A stretch of DNA of 16,007 nucleotides from an uncultured Kiritimatiellota bacterium (GCA_934667425.1 CAKULV010000060.1:1-16007); one strand, 5' to 3'; positions 1 through 7,843 are shown, numbered from the stretch's first letter. Translations and numbers: made by a program. The notes: generated from the sequence alone by a model not told the origin.

Positions 1-1493
1 CGCGCCGCCAGCTCGCCGTCATGCGCGACATGGGCGCGAACGCGATCCGCATGTCGCACAACCCGCCCGCGCCGCAGGTGCTGGACCTCTGCGACGAGAT
101 GGGCCTCTTCGTCTGGGACGAGGCGTTCGACAAGTGGAACGCCACCTGCGGGCGCGGCGACATCCCGCTGGAGGAGTTCGTGCCGCGCCAGCTCGTGAAG
201 CTCGTCCGCCGCGACCGCAACCACCCGTCCGTCTTCGTCTGGTCGATCGGCAACGAGATCTCGCCCGGAAAGGCGACGCCGCCGGGGCAGGAGGACTGGG
301 CGGGCCCGATCGCCCTCGGCACGACGGCCGAGCGCTGCGCCAGCTTCCGCCGCGTCGTGCTGGATGAGGACGACACGCGCCCAGTCGGAATCGGCAGCTG
401 CTTCCCGGCGGCTTATGCGCGCGGCGACTACGGGGCGCTTGACGTCTCCGGCTGGAACTACCGCGAGATGTACGTCGGCTCGCACGCGAAGCTCCCGGAC
501 CAGCCCGTCCTCTACTCGGAAAGCGCGTCCGCGCTCTCGGAGTTCGGCTTCTATGCGGACACGCTGCCGACGAACAAGACGGACTTCGCCTTCCGGACGG
601 AGAACGTCGACTCCTACGACCTGAACGCGGCGCCGTGGTCGGACATCCCCGACCGCGAGTTCGCGCGCATGGAGCGAGACACGTTCTGCGCGGGCGAGTT
701 CGTCTGGACGGGCATCGACTACCTCGGCGAGCCGACGCCGTACCAGCCGAGCGCCGAGAAGCAGTACGGCTACCTGCCGCGCTCGCGCAGCTCCTACTTC
801 GGCATCTGCGACCTCTGCGCACTGCCGAAGGACCGGTTCTACCTCTACCGTTCGCACTGGAACCGAAAGGACTTCACGCTGCACCTCGTGCCGGGCCACT
901 GGAACTTCCCGAAGAAGGCCGGGCAGAACGTGCCCGTCTTCGTCTACACGAGCGCGGACGAGGCGGAGCTGTTCGTGAACGGCCGCTCGCTCGGCCGGCG
1001 GAAGAAGGACCCGACGGCGGGCGTCGTGGACGACAATCCGGCGAACTACTATTCCGTCATGCCGCGCTACCGCCTGATGTGGAACGACGTCCCCTATGCG
1101 CCGGGCGAGGTGAAGACCGTCGCCTACGGGAAGGACGGCCGCGTCTGCGGCGAGAAAGTCCTCCGCACTGCTGGTGCGCCGACGCAGGTCGTGCTGACGC
1201 CGGAGCCGCGCTACGGCAACCTCTGCGTGGTGGTCGTCACGCTCGCGGACAGGGACGGCACGTTCGTCCCGAACGACAGCCGCCGCATCTCCTTCGCGGC
1301 GGAGGGCTGCGAGATCGCCGCCGTCGGGAACTCGGATCCGCGCAGCTTCGAGAGCTTCAAGGACGTCTCCGGCCATTCGCTCGCCTTCGGGCGCGCGGCC
1401 GTCTACCTGCGACTGAAGCCCGGCCGGCCCGCGAAGCTGACGGCGACGGCCGACGGGCTCGCGGCGGCGACGGTCGAACTGGGGACCCCATGA
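1..1493 (+). CDS. Glycoside hydrolase family 2 (beta-galactosidase-like) with DUF4982, 5'-truncated
   Basis: The reading frame is open from the window edge (frame starting at base 3); the first Met, at base 21, is internal, so only the C-terminal ~496 residues are present. Numbering from that Met, the GH2 TIM barrel shows HNPP (14-17), the acid/base motif SIGNE with Glu79, a likely nucleophile Glu168 in YSESAS, and GEFVWTGIDYLGEP (225-238), the counterpart of the LacZ Trp region. A DUF4982-like segment follows (about 305-375, with ELFVNGRSLG) and then an Ig-like C-terminal domain. The family hydrolyses terminal beta-galactosides or related sugars from polysaccharides and glycans. Substrate and secretion signal cannot be judged because the N-terminus is missing. 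The gene ends in TGA at 1491 and faces the gspK gene convergently across a palindrome. The GH2 assignment is firm; the specific activity is not. Confidence 0.9.
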   Translation, partial: RRQLAVMRDMGANAIRMSHNPPAPQVLDLCDEMGLFVWDEAFDKWNATCGRGDIPLEEFVPRQLVKLVRRDRNHPSVFVWSIGNEISPGKATPPGQEDWAGPIALGTTAERCASFRRVVLDEDDTRPVGIGSCFPAAYARGDYGALDVSGWNYREMYVGSHAKLPDQPVLYSESASALSEFGFYADTLPTNKTDFAFRTENVDSYDLNAAPWSDIPDREFARMERDTFCAGEFVWTGIDYLGEPTPYQPSAEKQYGYLPRSRSSYFGICDLCALPKDRFYLYRSHWNRKDFTLHLVPGHWNFPKKAGQNVPVFVYTSADEAELFVNGRSLGRRKKDPTAGVVDDNPANYYSVMPRYRLMWNDVPYAPGEVKTVAYGKDGRVCGEKVLRTAGAPTQVVLTPEPRYGNLCVVVVTLADRDGTFVPNDSRRISFAAEGCEIAAVGNSDPRSFESFKDVSGHSLAFGRAAVYLRLKPGRPAKLTATADGLAAATVELGTP

Positions 1494-1504
1494 GATCGCC
1501 CTGG

Positions 1505-1539
1505 ATTTCCAAAATCAGGTCAGACCTGATTTTGGAAAT
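1505..1539. repeat. 35-bp perfect palindrome (17-bp arms, 1-nt centre) between convergent genes
   Basis: The left arm 1505-1521 (ATTTCCAAAATCAGGTC) is the exact reverse complement of 1523-1539, with a single A at 1522. It lies 11 nt after the GH2 stop and 7 nt beyond the gspK stop, so transcripts from both sides would fold it. There is no T-run outside the arms, so a classical intrinsic terminator is only partly matched. It could be a bidirectional terminator, an mRNA 3'-end stabiliser, or one copy of a dispersed palindromic repeat family. The sequence shows the structure; the function is inferred. Confidence 0.85.
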
Positions 1540-1546
1540 TGGCAAA

Positions 1547-2842
1547 TCACGGGTCTTCCTGCCAGCGAATGTAGCGAACCTTGGAATCCTGCACTATCGC
1601 CACAGCCTTTACCGCATGGGTAATGCCGAGGGACTGGCCGATGATGGACACCTCGAAGAACTTCTCCGGCGCGTAGGAGAGATACTGCTCTGCCTCCTGC
1701 TGGATGTACGTGCCGCCGCCTATCGCCTCCTGCACGCGGTTTTGGAGGTCGTTCCAGTCCTTGAATGTGCCCACATCGTCATCCATCGAGAATCCGCCGA
1801 CGTTCTCCCGCTTGTTGCCGGTTTGGCGAATCTCAACGATCGCATCCGCGATGTCCGTCGCATTGGAGACATCGCTCTCGTTAAACGACGACGAGAAAGA
1901 CGAATGCCCTTTCGATGTCCCGCCTCTCGACGACAATGCAGATGACGACGGCTGCCAGATGCCCGGCACCGTAACAAGAATGTCCTTGTCGGCGATGTTG
2001 GCGTTTATCTTGCCGGATCCGAATACGGTGAAGTACTTGCGCAAGCCCTTCACCTCTATCTGATCCTCTTTCTTGGCGAGGGGATTGATCACGCCGCCAT
2101 CCAGTATGGCCTGTGCGCTTATCGGCTCGTCATCGTACTCGTTTAATCCCTTCAGGTGCATCAGGTCGTCAATGTCCGATATCTCGCCATCGCGCGAAGC
2201 CGGGAGGTAGTTCTTGTTCTTCTCGACGTCGCGTCCATCCACGAAATCCTCGTACGCCTCCCTGTAGAAGTCGGTTTCGGCACCGTATTCTCCCGTCTGC
2301 GCACTATCCGGATCCCTCCAATCGCACCAGCTGTCCACAATTCCGTCCCAATACTCCTCCGGGATGCCAGAGGCGGCCAGGACAGCCTCCCATATCTTCG
2401 CATAATTCGCGTCCCCCTCCGGGTAGAGGCTGTTGATGTTCCATTGCGACTCGATCGGCTTGATCTTCACGGTGACGGTGCCGCCTTCGGGATTGCGGGC
2501 GTCCACGGGAACCGCGCCGGTAGAGCATTCGCGGTTGTCCTTGAGGTCCACCATCTCCCAGTACCAGCGGTTCTTGTCAAGATACTCCTCTATGTCCGAC
2601 TCCGCAGACACGCCTGAATTATCGTCGGACGGCACCTGCACATTCTGGTAATCGAGCATGATGACCTCCGCGATGGCGATTCCCGCATCGGTAAGGTGGT
2701 CAACCCTGACCCTTTCCTGAAGGTACAGGTTTACCCGCGTCTGCAGCTGGGCGTCGATGGCATACGTGGCGATCAGCACCGAGAGTACTGCCAGTATCCA
2801 TATTGCACCGACTATGGCGCTGCCCCTTCTCGAAGACTTCAT
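1547..2842 (-). CDS. gspK: GspK-like minor pseudopilin (T2SS)
   Basis: 431 aa, in the usual GspK size range but on the large side. The N-terminus has an RRG/S prepilin-type site followed by a hydrophobic helix (8-28). Unlike the other pseudopilins it has no Glu at mature position 5, which is characteristic of GspK, the tip subunit that caps the pseudopilus with GspI and GspJ. Family motifs seen are WNINSLYPEG (134-143), DWRDPDS followed by GAE (174-189), LKGL (230-233) and GKINANIA (277-284). Ser-rich spacers lie around 299-320. The start ATG overlaps the gspJ stop as ATGA, indicating translational coupling, with an AAGGAA ribosome site upstream. It is the last gene of the pseudopilin operon. 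The identification is strong from motifs and position. Confidence 0.9.
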   Translation of the reverse strand: MKSSRRGSAIVGAIWILAVLSVLIATYAIDAQLQTRVNLYLQERVRVDHLTDAGIAIAEVIMLDYQNVQVPSDDNSGVSAESDIEEYLDKNRWYWEMVDLKDNRECSTGAVPVDARNPEGGTVTVKIKPIESQWNINSLYPEGDANYAKIWEAVLAASGIPEEYWDGIVDSWCDWRDPDSAQTGEYGAETDFYREAYEDFVDGRDVEKNKNYLPASRDGEISDIDDLMHLKGLNEYDDEPISAQAILDGGVINPLAKKEDQIEVKGLRKYFTVFGSGKINANIADKDILVTVPGIWQPSSSALSSRGGTSKGHSSFSSSFNESDVSNATDIADAIVEIRQTGNKRENVGGFSMDDDVGTFKDWNDLQNRVQEAIGGGTYIQQEAEQYLSYAPEKFFEVSIIGQSLGITHAVKAVAIVQDSKVRYIRWQEDP

Positions 2843-3615
2843 CGCGCAGATTCCTTTCCGCGTCCGCCACGCTCCTCGCCATCCGATCCGGACGAATCCG
2901 TCTTAAGCGGATTCTGCGAGACATCCCACAACGGTATCTCGATCACGCGCACGATCGGGTATGGTTCCTTTCCGTCCTCGAGCGGCTTCATCCAGAACGT
3001 AAGCTGCACGCGGCGAGGTATGCAGTTGGACGTATCCCACGTATCAACCCAATTGGCCTGATTGCCCTTGAACGGTTCGTTCTTGTCAAGGACGCGGCAA
3101 TTGAACCCCTGCACGTTCTCGCTCAGCACGAAGTGATCCCAGTTGTCGAGATCGTCTTCATCGAAGTCCTCTGGACGGAACTTCGTTTCGCCGATGACGT
3201 CACACACGAGGCCTCCGTTGGCGTAGGCCTCAACGTCGCTCTTACCCGGCTCCACGACATACATCGACACGTGGTGGGCGGCCTTCGCGAAGCGCGAGTT
3301 GCGCCCGACTATCGCGGGGCCGAGCTTCGTCCACGCAATCATGTCCGACTCATCTGGCTGGTTGCGAGGATTTCCGTCCACAAGCTGGAAGCCATCCGCC
3401 TCCGTCGCCGCCCCGCTCGTCGGGAAGTATGCGCTTCGCAGGGCGCTCGTTATCTGCGCGAGGGCATAGTCCGCACGTTGCACGTTGTCCGCCATCTCAG
3501 TTGCAAGGTTCCAGTTGCGGATTATGGTGTGGAATGTCCACGTGGAAACGATCGTGAGGATAGACAGGATTAGCACGGCGAGCATCAACTCCACTATGGT
3601 GAACGCACGTCTCAT
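2839..3615 (-). CDS. gspJ: GspJ-like minor pseudopilin (T2SS)
   Basis: 258 aa from the ATG at 3615. This start is preferred over an in-frame upstream start at 3684 because it sits directly before the prepilin signal, has a GGAGG ribosome site about 9 nt upstream, and overlaps the gspI stop as ATGA. The leader MRRA is followed by FTIVEL and a long hydrophobic segment; Glu9 is the conserved +5 Glu. The residue before the predicted cleavage is Ala rather than Gly, which prepilin peptidases can accept. The globular part is typical of GspJ (about 200-250 aa). The role is assembly of the pseudopilus tip complex in the inner membrane/periplasm. The J versus I/H assignment rests on length and gene order (H-I-J-K). 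Confidence 0.85.
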   Translation of the reverse strand: MRRAFTIVELMLAVLILSILTIVSTWTFHTIIRNWNLATEMADNVQRADYALAQITSALRSAYFPTSGAATEADGFQLVDGNPRNQPDESDMIAWTKLGPAIVGRNSRFAKAAHHVSMYVVEPGKSDVEAYANGGLVCDVIGETKFRPEDFDEDDLDNWDHFVLSENVQGFNCRVLDKNEPFKGNQANWVDTWDTSNCIPRRVQLTFWMKPLEDGKEPYPIVRVIEIPLWDVSQNPLKTDSSGSDGEERGGRGKESAR

Positions 3616-4100
3616 CTCTTCTTCCTCCAAAGGGTGATCACCGTGGTCTCGCTCCTGTCCCTGCTCCTCCGGGCGCGTCCCCACCGTATCACGGTGCGCA
3701 CCGCGTACAGATACCCGCTACGCTCCAGCTCCTCATCATCCACCTTGTCCACGGTACGCTCAAACGTGTAGTACTCAAGCTCGTCGCGCCGCTCCCTGGA
3801 AAGGCCGTCAAGATCCAGATCTTGCGCCAATTTCATGGCGGGCGTCTCGTCTATGTTCAGCAACTCGTCGTCTAACGGGTCGCCCGTCACCTGATCCGGG
3901 GACGGCAGGGGGTAGAGCGTCTCGCCAAGCATCAGCACGTACTGCGCCGTCTCGAACCCCTGCGTCGTGCGCATTATCCGCTGGCACTGCATGAACGCCG
4001 TGAGGAGCGCGACCAGCCCGAGGGAGAGTATTATCGTCGCACACATCACCTCCAGCAGTGTGAACCCTCTGCGGTGACTATCTCCGGCGGCGTTTGGCAC
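3612..4100 (-). CDS. gspI: GspI-like minor pseudopilin (T2SS)
   Basis: 162 aa, starting with GTG at 4100. The start is supported by a strong AAAGGAGG ribosome site about 6 nt upstream. The leader VPNAAGDSHRRG is followed by FTLLEVM, with Glu17 as the +5 Glu and a hydrophobic helix to about residue 37 (ATIILSLGLVALLTAF). The start lies inside the end of gspH (23-bp overlap) and the stop overlaps the gspJ start, so translation is probably coupled. GspI is the small minor pseudopilin that nucleates the tip complex. The C-terminus is unusually rich in Arg/Lys (WGRARRSRDRSE, WRKKR). Assignment is by N-terminal signature, length and operon position. Confidence 0.82.
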   Translation of the reverse strand: MPNAAGDSHRRGFTLLEVMCATIILSLGLVALLTAFMQCQRIMRTTQGFETAQYVLMLGETLYPLPSPDQVTGDPLDDELLNIDETPAMKLAQDLDLDGLSRERRDELEYYTFERTVDKVDDEELERSGYLYAVRTVIRWGRARRSRDRSETTVITLWRKKR

Positions 4101-4944
4101 GGCCCCTCCTTTCAGGCACTTCTTCCGCGTCTCCGACCGTTGCCTTGCCGCTTCGCGAGATGTTTATCACAAAACCCTCGGAATCGGCCGCCTCTCCGGC
4201 AAGCCGCACCGTCACCCGATGCGGATTCACGTTGCCGTTCGTCTCGTACGTCACGGAAACCGGCGGTTCCTGATCCTCTTCCGCAGACTCCCCGTCGGCA
4301 GCATCCGCGTCGGCATTGCGGACATTCCTCTTGGGCTGCCGCAGAGAACGCGAAGCCGCGACAGCAGGCTCAAGCGGCGCTCCATCCTCGCCAAGGACCT
4401 CCACCGAAAACGTCACTCCATCGTACTTGCCATCCGCATCCTCCTTCGCAAGGACTTCCGGATCAAGCACGCGCCGCGTGTAGAAGAACCCGTTCCTCTC
4501 GTCATAGGCATCCGATGAAGGCGATGAGCCTCCCGATGCGGCCTTGCCGCCTGTCGCGGCAGACCGCCTCCCCTTTCGTCCCGTGGCAACCGGCGCCTCG
4601 TCCTCGTCGTCTGCGGAATACTCGGCGGAGGTCAGGGTACTCTCGCCATCGACCTCCCGGTATATCGGATCCGATGGCGACCCCACATCCTCCTGCCCCG
4701 TGGCTTCGCCGGATATGCGCACGTCGATGCGCCCATCGTGATGGAAAGTCACCACCACCGGACGCTGCCTGAGAAGCGCGAGCGCAGAGGCATACCGCGA
4801 CAGCTGCACGACTCCGCGTGTGGCCTCCTTCGCCTGCACGGCCCCGCGTCCGGACGCGACGCTGACCACCGCGCTCGCCAGCATTATCACGATGATGCCT
4901 ACGACTATGAGAATCTCAATAAGCGTGAACCCTGCGCGACGCAT
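4078..4944 (-). CDS. gspH: GspH-like minor pseudopilin (T2SS) with a long variable insert
   Basis: 288 aa from the ATG at 4944. This start is chosen because GAGGG lies about 8 nt upstream and MRRAG/FTLIEIL begins the protein; an in-frame ATG at 4971 would add nine residues. Glu10 is the +5 Glu, followed by a hydrophobic helix (to ~30) and a GspH-like beginning of the globular domain (RYASALALLRQRPVVVTF). The protein is well above the usual GspH length of about 170-190 aa. The excess is a low-complexity, acidic and Ser/Gly/Ala-rich middle (about 105-150 and 195-230), and the C-terminus ends in an Arg-rich tail (RRGRAKRRRR). The role is as a minor pseudopilin; the insert is likely surface exposed. 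It could also be called a generic prepilin-type protein. Confidence 0.8.
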   Translation of the reverse strand: MRRAGFTLIEILIVVGIIVIMLASAVVSVASGRGAVQAKEATRGVVQLSRYASALALLRQRPVVVTFHHDGRIDVRISGEATGQEDVGSPSDPIYREVDGESTLTSAEYSADDEDEAPVATGRKGRRSAATGGKAASGGSSPSSDAYDERNGFFYTRRVLDPEVLAKEDADGKYDGVTFSVEVLGEDGAPLEPAVAASRSLRQPKRNVRNADADAADGESAEEDQEPPVSVTYETNGNVNPHRVTVRLAGEAADSEGFVINISRSGKATVGDAEEVPERRGRAKRRRR

Positions 4945-4986
4945 TGCGATACCCTCGCCGAAAGGCACCATACGGTACCGACGGGA

Positions 4987-5403
4987 CTATTTCTTCTTCT
5001 CGACGTTGGTGATGTCGTCCTCGGTCCCAAACTCGCCGTCAGGGCCTGCGGACGTGATGAGCGGACGCTTCTTGCCCCGCTTCTCGAACTGGAGGGGGGT
5101 GCCCCACGGATCCTCAGTCCCGCCCTGAAGCAGCGCATCCTCGTCGTCCGTCTCCTGCGTAAGCGTATCAAGCGAGTCCGGATACTTGCCGCCGTGCTTC
5201 ATGCTGTAGGCCACAAGAGCCTCCTCGACGTTCTTTATCTGGACTCGGGCAGACGCTATGCGAGCATCGTTCATCTTGCCCGTCACATTAGGGATCAGCA
5301 CGGCCACGAGAAGGCCGATGATGCCGACCACGACCATGATTTCTATGAGCGTAAAGCCCTGCTTAGACTTCCGCGCAACTTTTGCGATGTCATTCTTCTT
5401 CAT
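4987..5403 (-). CDS. gspG: GspG major pseudopilin (T2SS)
   Basis: 138 aa, typical of GspG. The 16-residue leader ending in SKQG precedes FTLIEIMVVVGIIGLL, with Glu21 as the +5 Glu. The mature domain has the helix motif DARIASARVQIKNVEEAL, KYPDSLDTL, DPWGTPLQ, and the C-terminal calcium-binding loop GPDGEFGTEDDITN that stabilises this subunit. A ribosome site AAAGGAA lies 8 nt before the ATG. The gene sits 37 bp downstream of gspF and 42 bp before gspH. GspG polymerises into the pseudopilus shaft that drives substrates through the secretin. Very confident. Confidence 0.95.
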   Translation of the reverse strand: MKKNDIAKVARKSKQGFTLIEIMVVVGIIGLLVAVLIPNVTGKMNDARIASARVQIKNVEEALVAYSMKHGGKYPDSLDTLTQETDDEDALLQGGTEDPWGTPLQFEKRGKKRPLITSAGPDGEFGTEDDITNVEKKK

Positions 5404-5440
5404 TTTGTCAGTTCCTTTCTCGACAAGGCCTCGCAGCCCG

Positions 5441-6535
5441 TCAACCTATGGCGTTCACCATGCCGAACACCGCCATGAGAATCGCCAGCACAACAAAGCC
5501 GAGTACGACCGCAACCGCAACTATGAGAATCGGCTCAAGCGCGGTCGTGAATGCCGATATGCTCCTGTTCATGTCCTTTTCATACCGCATGCCTATGTGT
5601 TCGAGGGATGCGGTCATGTTCCCGGCCCGCTCGCCGACGGCGAGCATGTCGGTCATCATGCGAGGGAACGCCCCGGACTGCGCGAGCGGGCCGGATATCG
5701 ACGTGCCGTCCGTCACCCGCTTGCGGGCGTTGGCCAAGGCCGAACCGATCACCGCGTTGCCGCACGTCTCCTCGGCTATGCGCAGGGCGTTCAGAACGTT
5801 CACCCCGTTCGCCAGGAGAGTCTTCAGCGTGAATGCCAGGGAGGCGTATATCCCGTTCGCGACGATGTTCCTTATCAGCGGCGTCTTGAGCTTCATGGCG
5901 TCGAACTTCAGCCGCCCCTGCGGGGTGGACTTCCACTTTCGGAACCACACCACCGCCCCGACGGCGCACAGCGCCATCAGCCACCCATAGCCGATCACGG
6001 CATCGCTCATGCCGATGAGGATGCGCGTAGGAAGCGGCAGGGATCCGCCCATGGACGCGAACACCTTCTCGAACAGGGGGATTATCCAGACCAGCGCGCC
6101 GATCACGCCGACCACGCCAAGGGAAAGGACGATGCACGGGTATATCAGCGCACCCTTCACCTTGCTCCGGATCGCGTCGTTCCGCTCGTAGTGGTCAACG
6201 AGGCGTCGCAGCACCTCAATCATCGCGCCTGACGATTCGCCCGCCTTGATCATGTTGCCGTACAGCGGCTGGAAAGTCTTAGGATGATGCTTTACCGCCT
6301 CCGAGAAGGACTCGCCGTTTACGATGCGATCGGTCAGATCCTTGCACACCAGACGCTGCGGAGAACCCTCGTCCCCCTGATTTGCCAGTGCACTCAATGC
6401 CTGCCCCAGAGTCATGCCAGCCTCCAGAAGGTCGGCAAGCTCGCCAGTGAAGAGGAGGACATCCGTCTCCCTCATCACAGGCTCTCTGCCCCGCCTCTTG
6501 GCGGCATCGCCCCTTCTGGATCTAGTCCTGGCCAT
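5441..6535 (-). CDS. gspF: GspF inner-membrane platform protein (T2SS)
   Basis: 364 aa from the ATG at 6535, preferred because GGAAAG lies just upstream. An in-frame ATG at 6556 has no visible ribosome site and begins at the foot of a strong hairpin. A basic N-terminus is followed by two T2SSF repeats (about 29-160 and 235-355), each with the family pattern of a GELADLLEAGMTLGQALSAL type helix and a GESSG/GERAGNM motif. Three hydrophobic spans are visible: ALIYPCIVLSLGVVGVIGAL, WLMALCAVGAVVWF and ILIVAVAVVLGFVVLAILMA. The protein couples the assembly ATPase to the pseudopilus. It is the first secretion gene after serA. The homologous type IV pilus PilC is an alternative family name, but the GspGHIJK context favours T2SS. 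Confidence 0.92.
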   Translation of the reverse strand: MARTRSRRGDAAKRRGREPVMRETDVLLFTGELADLLEAGMTLGQALSALANQGDEGSPQRLVCKDLTDRIVNGESFSEAVKHHPKTFQPLYGNMIKAGESSGAMIEVLRRLVDHYERNDAIRSKVKGALIYPCIVLSLGVVGVIGALVWIIPLFEKVFASMGGSLPLPTRILIGMSDAVIGYGWLMALCAVGAVVWFRKWKSTPQGRLKFDAMKLKTPLIRNIVANGIYASLAFTLKTLLANGVNVLNALRIAEETCGNAVIGSALANARKRVTDGTSISGPLAQSGAFPRMMTDMLAVGERAGNMTASLEHIGMRYEKDMNRSISAFTTALEPILIVAVAVVLGFVVLAILMAVFGMVNAIG

Positions 6536-6556
6536 GTTCTTTCCGCTGTTCAACAT

Positions 6557-6590
6557 TGCGGACGGTCGGCAAGGCCGCCGACCCTCCGCA
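6557..6590 (-). promoter_or_regulatory. Strong hairpin between serA and gspF
   Basis: On the transcribed strand TGCGGA-G-GGTCGGC pairs with GCCGACC-G-TCCGCA around a 6-nt loop GGCCTT: a 7-bp stem, one G-G mismatch, then 6 bp. It starts 12 nt after the serA stop and ends exactly before the first possible gspF ATG. No T-run follows, so it is not a standard intrinsic terminator. It may stabilise the upstream serA mRNA or separate serA and gsp expression levels. Confidence 0.6.
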
Positions 6591-6602
6591 ATCAGGCTAC
6601 CT

Positions 6603-7769
6603 CTACTTGATAAGGCGCACGCGGATCACCGCCTCGGACGCCTTCAGCTCGCTTATGACCGACTCCTGTATCACGCTGTCCGTATCGATGAGCGTATACG
6701 CGAAATCGCCGCGGCTCTTGTTCGCGACGGCGTCGATGTTGACCCTCGCGTTGCCGAGGATGCTCGTGAAGCGCCCTATCATGTTCGCCTCGTTCTTGTG
6801 GCAGATCGCCACGCGGCCCGCCCTGCTCGGAATCCCGAGCGAACACGCCGGGTAGTTCACGGAGTTGACGATATTGCCGTTCTCAAGGTAGTCGCGCATC
6901 TCCTTGACCGCCATCACGGCGCAGTTGTCCTCCGCCTCCTCGGTCGATGCGCCAAGGTGCGGGATCACGATGCATCCCTTCTTTCCCGCCGTCACCGAAT
7001 TCGGGAAGTCGGAGACGTACTTGCGCACCTTCCCCGTCTCGATGGCCTTGAGCATATCCCGCTCGTTCACGAGGGCGTCGCGGGCGGCATTGATTATGAT
7101 CACGCCGTTCTTCATCATCGCAAGAGCCTCGGCGTTGATCATCCCCTTTGTGGAATCGAGCGCGGGGACGTGGATCGTGATGAAGTCGCAGTTGCGGTAT
7201 ATCGCCTCGACGCTCTTGCAGTGCCGGACCGCGCAGCTGAGGTTCCAAGCAGCATCCACGGAAAGGTATGGGTCGAACCCATAGACTTCCATGCCGAGGG
7301 CGACCGCCGCGTTCGCGACTTTCTGCCCGATGGCGCCAAGACCGATGACGCCGAGCTTCTTGCCCTGGATTTCAGTGCCGGCGAACGCCTTCTTGGCCTT
7401 CTCGGCAGACTTGTTGATCGCCGCATCGGCGGCATTTTCCTTCACCCACTCGATTCCGCCAACGATGTCGCGAGACGCGAGAAGCATCGCCGCGATCACG
7501 AGTTCCTTGACGCCATTCGCGTTTGCGCCTGGCGTATTGAAGACGACGATTCCCTTTTTGGCATATTCGGCATGGGGGATGTTGTTCACGCCAGCCCCGG
7601 CACGGGCCACCGCAAGCAGGCCGTCGCCAGGGGTCATCTCATCCATCTTGGCACTGCGCACGAACACGGCCTCCGCAGCCGAGAAATCCTCCGTACGCGC
7701 ATAGTCGCCTGTCAGGTTGTCAAGCCCCACCTCCGCTATCGGATTGAGGCACATGTATTTGTAGTTCAT
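6603..7769 (-). CDS. serA: D-3-phosphoglycerate dehydrogenase, short ACT-domain type
   Basis: 388 aa. It oxidises 3-phosphoglycerate to 3-phosphohydroxypyruvate with NAD, the first step of serine synthesis. The substrate-binding half has ARAGAGVNNIP (55-65) and FNTPGANANGVKEL (77-90). The Rossmann half has GLGAIG (143-148), catalytic Arg230 in NAARDALVNE and His271 in PHLGASTEEAE. A C-terminal ACT domain (about 318-388) is the usual site of serine feedback control. The loop between Arg230 and His271 is short (VSDFPNSVTAGKKG) and lacks an obvious catalytic Glu at the place where E. coli SerA has Glu269. The start has GGAAAG 8 nt upstream and a promoter core at 7833-7842. It leads the strand that continues into gspF. 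Confidence 0.92.
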   Translation of the reverse strand: MNYKYMCLNPIAEVGLDNLTGDYARTEDFSAAEAVFVRSAKMDEMTPGDGLLAVARAGAGVNNIPHAEYAKKGIVVFNTPGANANGVKELVIAAMLLASRDIVGGIEWVKENAADAAINKSAEKAKKAFAGTEIQGKKLGVIGLGAIGQKVANAAVALGMEVYGFDPYLSVDAAWNLSCAVRHCKSVEAIYRNCDFITIHVPALDSTKGMINAEALAMMKNGVIIINAARDALVNERDMLKAIETGKVRKYVSDFPNSVTAGKKGCIVIPHLGASTEEAEDNCAVMAVKEMRDYLENGNIVNSVNYPACSLGIPSRAGRVAICHKNEANMIGRFTSILGNARVNIDAVANKSRGDFAYTLIDTDSVIQESVISELKASEAVIRVRLIK

Positions 7770-7805
7770 CAGATTGCTTTCCGTTTAGAGTTTATCGTAG
7801 AAAGT

Positions 7806-7822
7806 AGGCTTCAATGAAGCCT
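7806..7822. repeat. Palindrome in the serA 5' leader
   Basis: AGGCTTCA (7806-7813) and TGAAGCCT (7815-7822) are perfect inverted 8-mers around one base. The element lies in the predicted 63-nt serA leader, about 10-26 nt downstream of the -10 core. It could be a repressor operator or a small hairpin at the 5' end of the mRNA; the sequence does not decide between these. Confidence 0.5.
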
Positions 7823-7832
7823 TTGCTTACGG

Positions 7833-7843
7833 ATTATACCACA
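7833..7843 (-). promoter_or_regulatory. Extended -10 promoter core for serA
   Basis: On the minus strand the core reads TGTGGTATAAT: a perfect TATAAT (7838-7833) preceded by the TG of an extended -10. No good -35 is seen 17 nt upstream. It predicts a leader of about 60 nt before the serA ATG at 7769. Confidence 0.7.

Noticed and set aside
635..1945. 436-codon open frame on the plus strand
   Set aside because: It overlaps the GH2 gene in another frame and runs antisense into gspK; the protein is Arg-rich with no family motif, as expected for a high-GC shadow frame.
6414..7817. 467-codon open frame antisense to serA and gspF
   Set aside because: It spans two well-supported genes and the hairpin between them, and has a His/Arg/Asp-rich composition typical of an antisense shadow.
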